Source: CAYOWK01 sp964407665 (lineage in GTDB: Bacteria > Pseudomonadota > Alphaproteobacteria > Caulobacterales > Hyphomonadaceae). Taken from it: DNA of 23,166 nucleotides. Position 1 is the first letter of the stretch, and each line of letters starts with the position of its first letter. The stretch covers positions 1 to 23,166 of the forward strand of contig CAYOWK010000060.1 of NCBI GenBank assembly GCA_964407665.1, written 5' to 3'. The notes beneath the pieces are model-generated. The model had not been told where the DNA came from and did no database searches. It saw only the letters and a program-made list of their open reading frames with translations. Positions 22,644 through 23,166 of the stretch are shown here, one piece after another. A program made the translations under genes and the position numbers.

Positions 22644-23166
22644 TTAGACCTTGTAGTACATGTCGAACTCGACCGGGTGCGGGTGCATGTCGACGCGCAT
22701 CACTTCTTCCATTTTGAGGTCGATGTAGGCGTCGATCTGGTCGTTGTCGAACACGCCGCCAGCGGTCAGGAAGCCGCGGTCAGCGTCGAGGTTCTCGAGC
22801 GCTTCACGGAGCGAGCCGCACACCTGCGGGATGTTTTTCGCCTCTTCCGGCGGCAGGTCGTACAGATCCTTGTCAGCGGCGTCGCCGGGGTGGATCTTGT
22901 TGGCGATGCCGTCGAGACCGGCCATCAGCATGGCGGAGAAGCCCAGGTACGGGTTCGCCGTGCAGTCCGGGAAGCGGACCTCGATACGTTTGCCCTTGGG
23001 GTTCGGCGTCCATGGGATACGGACCGATGCCGAGCGGTTGCGGGCCGAGTAGGCCAGCATGACGGGGGCTTCATAGCCGGGCACCAGACGCTTGTAGGAG
23101 TTGGTCGAGGCGTTGGTGAAGGCGTTGATCGCCTTGGCGTGCTTGATGATGCCGCCGATGTAGTAG
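22644..23166 (-). CDS. glnA: Glutamine synthetase type I, C-terminal part
   Basis: The last 173 residues run in from the right edge. The frame begins YYIGGIIKHAKAINAFTN and continues through STNSYKRLVPGYEAPV, ARNRSASVRIP, RIEVRFPDCTANPYLGFSAM and NKIHPGDAADKDLYDLPPEE, ending EFDMYYKV. These are signature blocks of GlnA, which makes glutamine from glutamate, ammonia and ATP as a dodecamer. The Tyr in KDLYDLPPEE is the site that the GlnE adenylyltransferase modifies in GSI-beta enzymes, so nitrogen-dependent adenylylation is expected. The N-terminal part and promoter, including any glnB, lie outside the window. The stop TAA is at 22644-22646 and a strong terminator follows. Confidence 0.97.
   Translation of the reverse strand, partial: YYIGGIIKHAKAINAFTNASTNSYKRLVPGYEAPVMLAYSARNRSASVRIPWTPNPKGKRIEVRFPDCTANPYLGFSAMLMAGLDGIANKIHPGDAADKDLYDLPPEEAKNIPQVCGSLREALENLDADRGFLTAGGVFDNDQIDAYIDLKMEEVMRVDMHPHPVEFDMYYKV

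Noticed and set aside
1..23166. Possible tRNA, rRNA, CRISPR array, insertion sequence or phage cluster.
   Set aside because: Reading both strands I found no cloverleaf with conserved loop bases, no regularly spaced repeats, no transposase motif and no terminal inverted repeats with target duplications.

Overview
The window is GC-rich, densely packed chromosomal DNA. It suggests an alphaproteobacterium, most likely of the Caulobacterales/Hyphomonadales type. The grounds are very high third-position GC, many TTG and GTG starts, many exported lipoproteins, and family content such as a bacterial PAF-acetylhydrolase-like esterase, SIMPL-domain proteins, a DUF4105 protein and a short LexA-like S24 regulator. 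This placement rests on gene content and composition; no rRNA or other phylogenetic marker is present. Most genes look like ordinary chromosomal genes. I see no CRISPR array, tRNA, rRNA, transposase or phage structural gene.

Layout. 1-389: 5' part of a membrane-anchored esterase (-), cut by the window edge. 477-932: NUDIX hydrolase (-). 1027-2154: a tiny hydrophobic ORF coupled to a Ca2+/Na+ antiporter (+), convergent with a SixA-like phosphatase (-, 2170-2655). 2791-4075: thiolase with its own promoter, a possible operator and a terminator. 4136-5662: PHP-domain lipoprotein and terminator. 5689-7677 (-): large lipoprotein with redoxin-like, cytochrome c, copper-monooxygenase-like and EF-hand segments. 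7922-8939: two exported proteins of unknown role. 8950-9635 (-): a decayed GNAT fragment and an SCO4402-like protein. 9686-11120 (-): rtcB RNA ligase, preceded by an undescribed leader (25-codon ORF, stacked hairpins, strong terminator). 11202-13074 (-): two tandem SIMPL-domain paralogues. 13225-14894 (+): DUF4105 protein overlapping a dienelactone-hydrolase-like enzyme. 14898-15710 (-): small protein and S24/LexA-like repressor with a clear promoter/operator. 15752-19068 (-): operon of an MFS transporter, a PBP4-type D,D-carboxypeptidase and a 2H phosphoesterase. 19232-20452 (+): saccharopine-dehydrogenase-like reductase. 20509-22570 (+): Tat-exported phospholipase C split by one frameshift. 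22587-23166 (-): terminator and C-terminal end of glnA.

How the genes fit together. Much of the window concerns the envelope and periplasm: lipoproteins, a PBP4, a phospholipase C, SIMPL proteins and DUF4105. A second theme is RNA-end chemistry: RtcB joins 2',3'-cyclic-phosphate RNA ends, and the 2H phosphoesterase is of the superfamily that acts on cyclic phosphates, but the two lie about 5 kb apart and a link is only inference.

The strongest candidates for something undescribed are three. The first is the attenuator-like leader in front of rtcB. The second is the multi-domain redox/copper lipoprotein, whose redoxin part has lost its cysteines and which carries a C-terminal EF-hand loop. 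The third is the S24 repressor operator buried in the 3' end of the gene before it.
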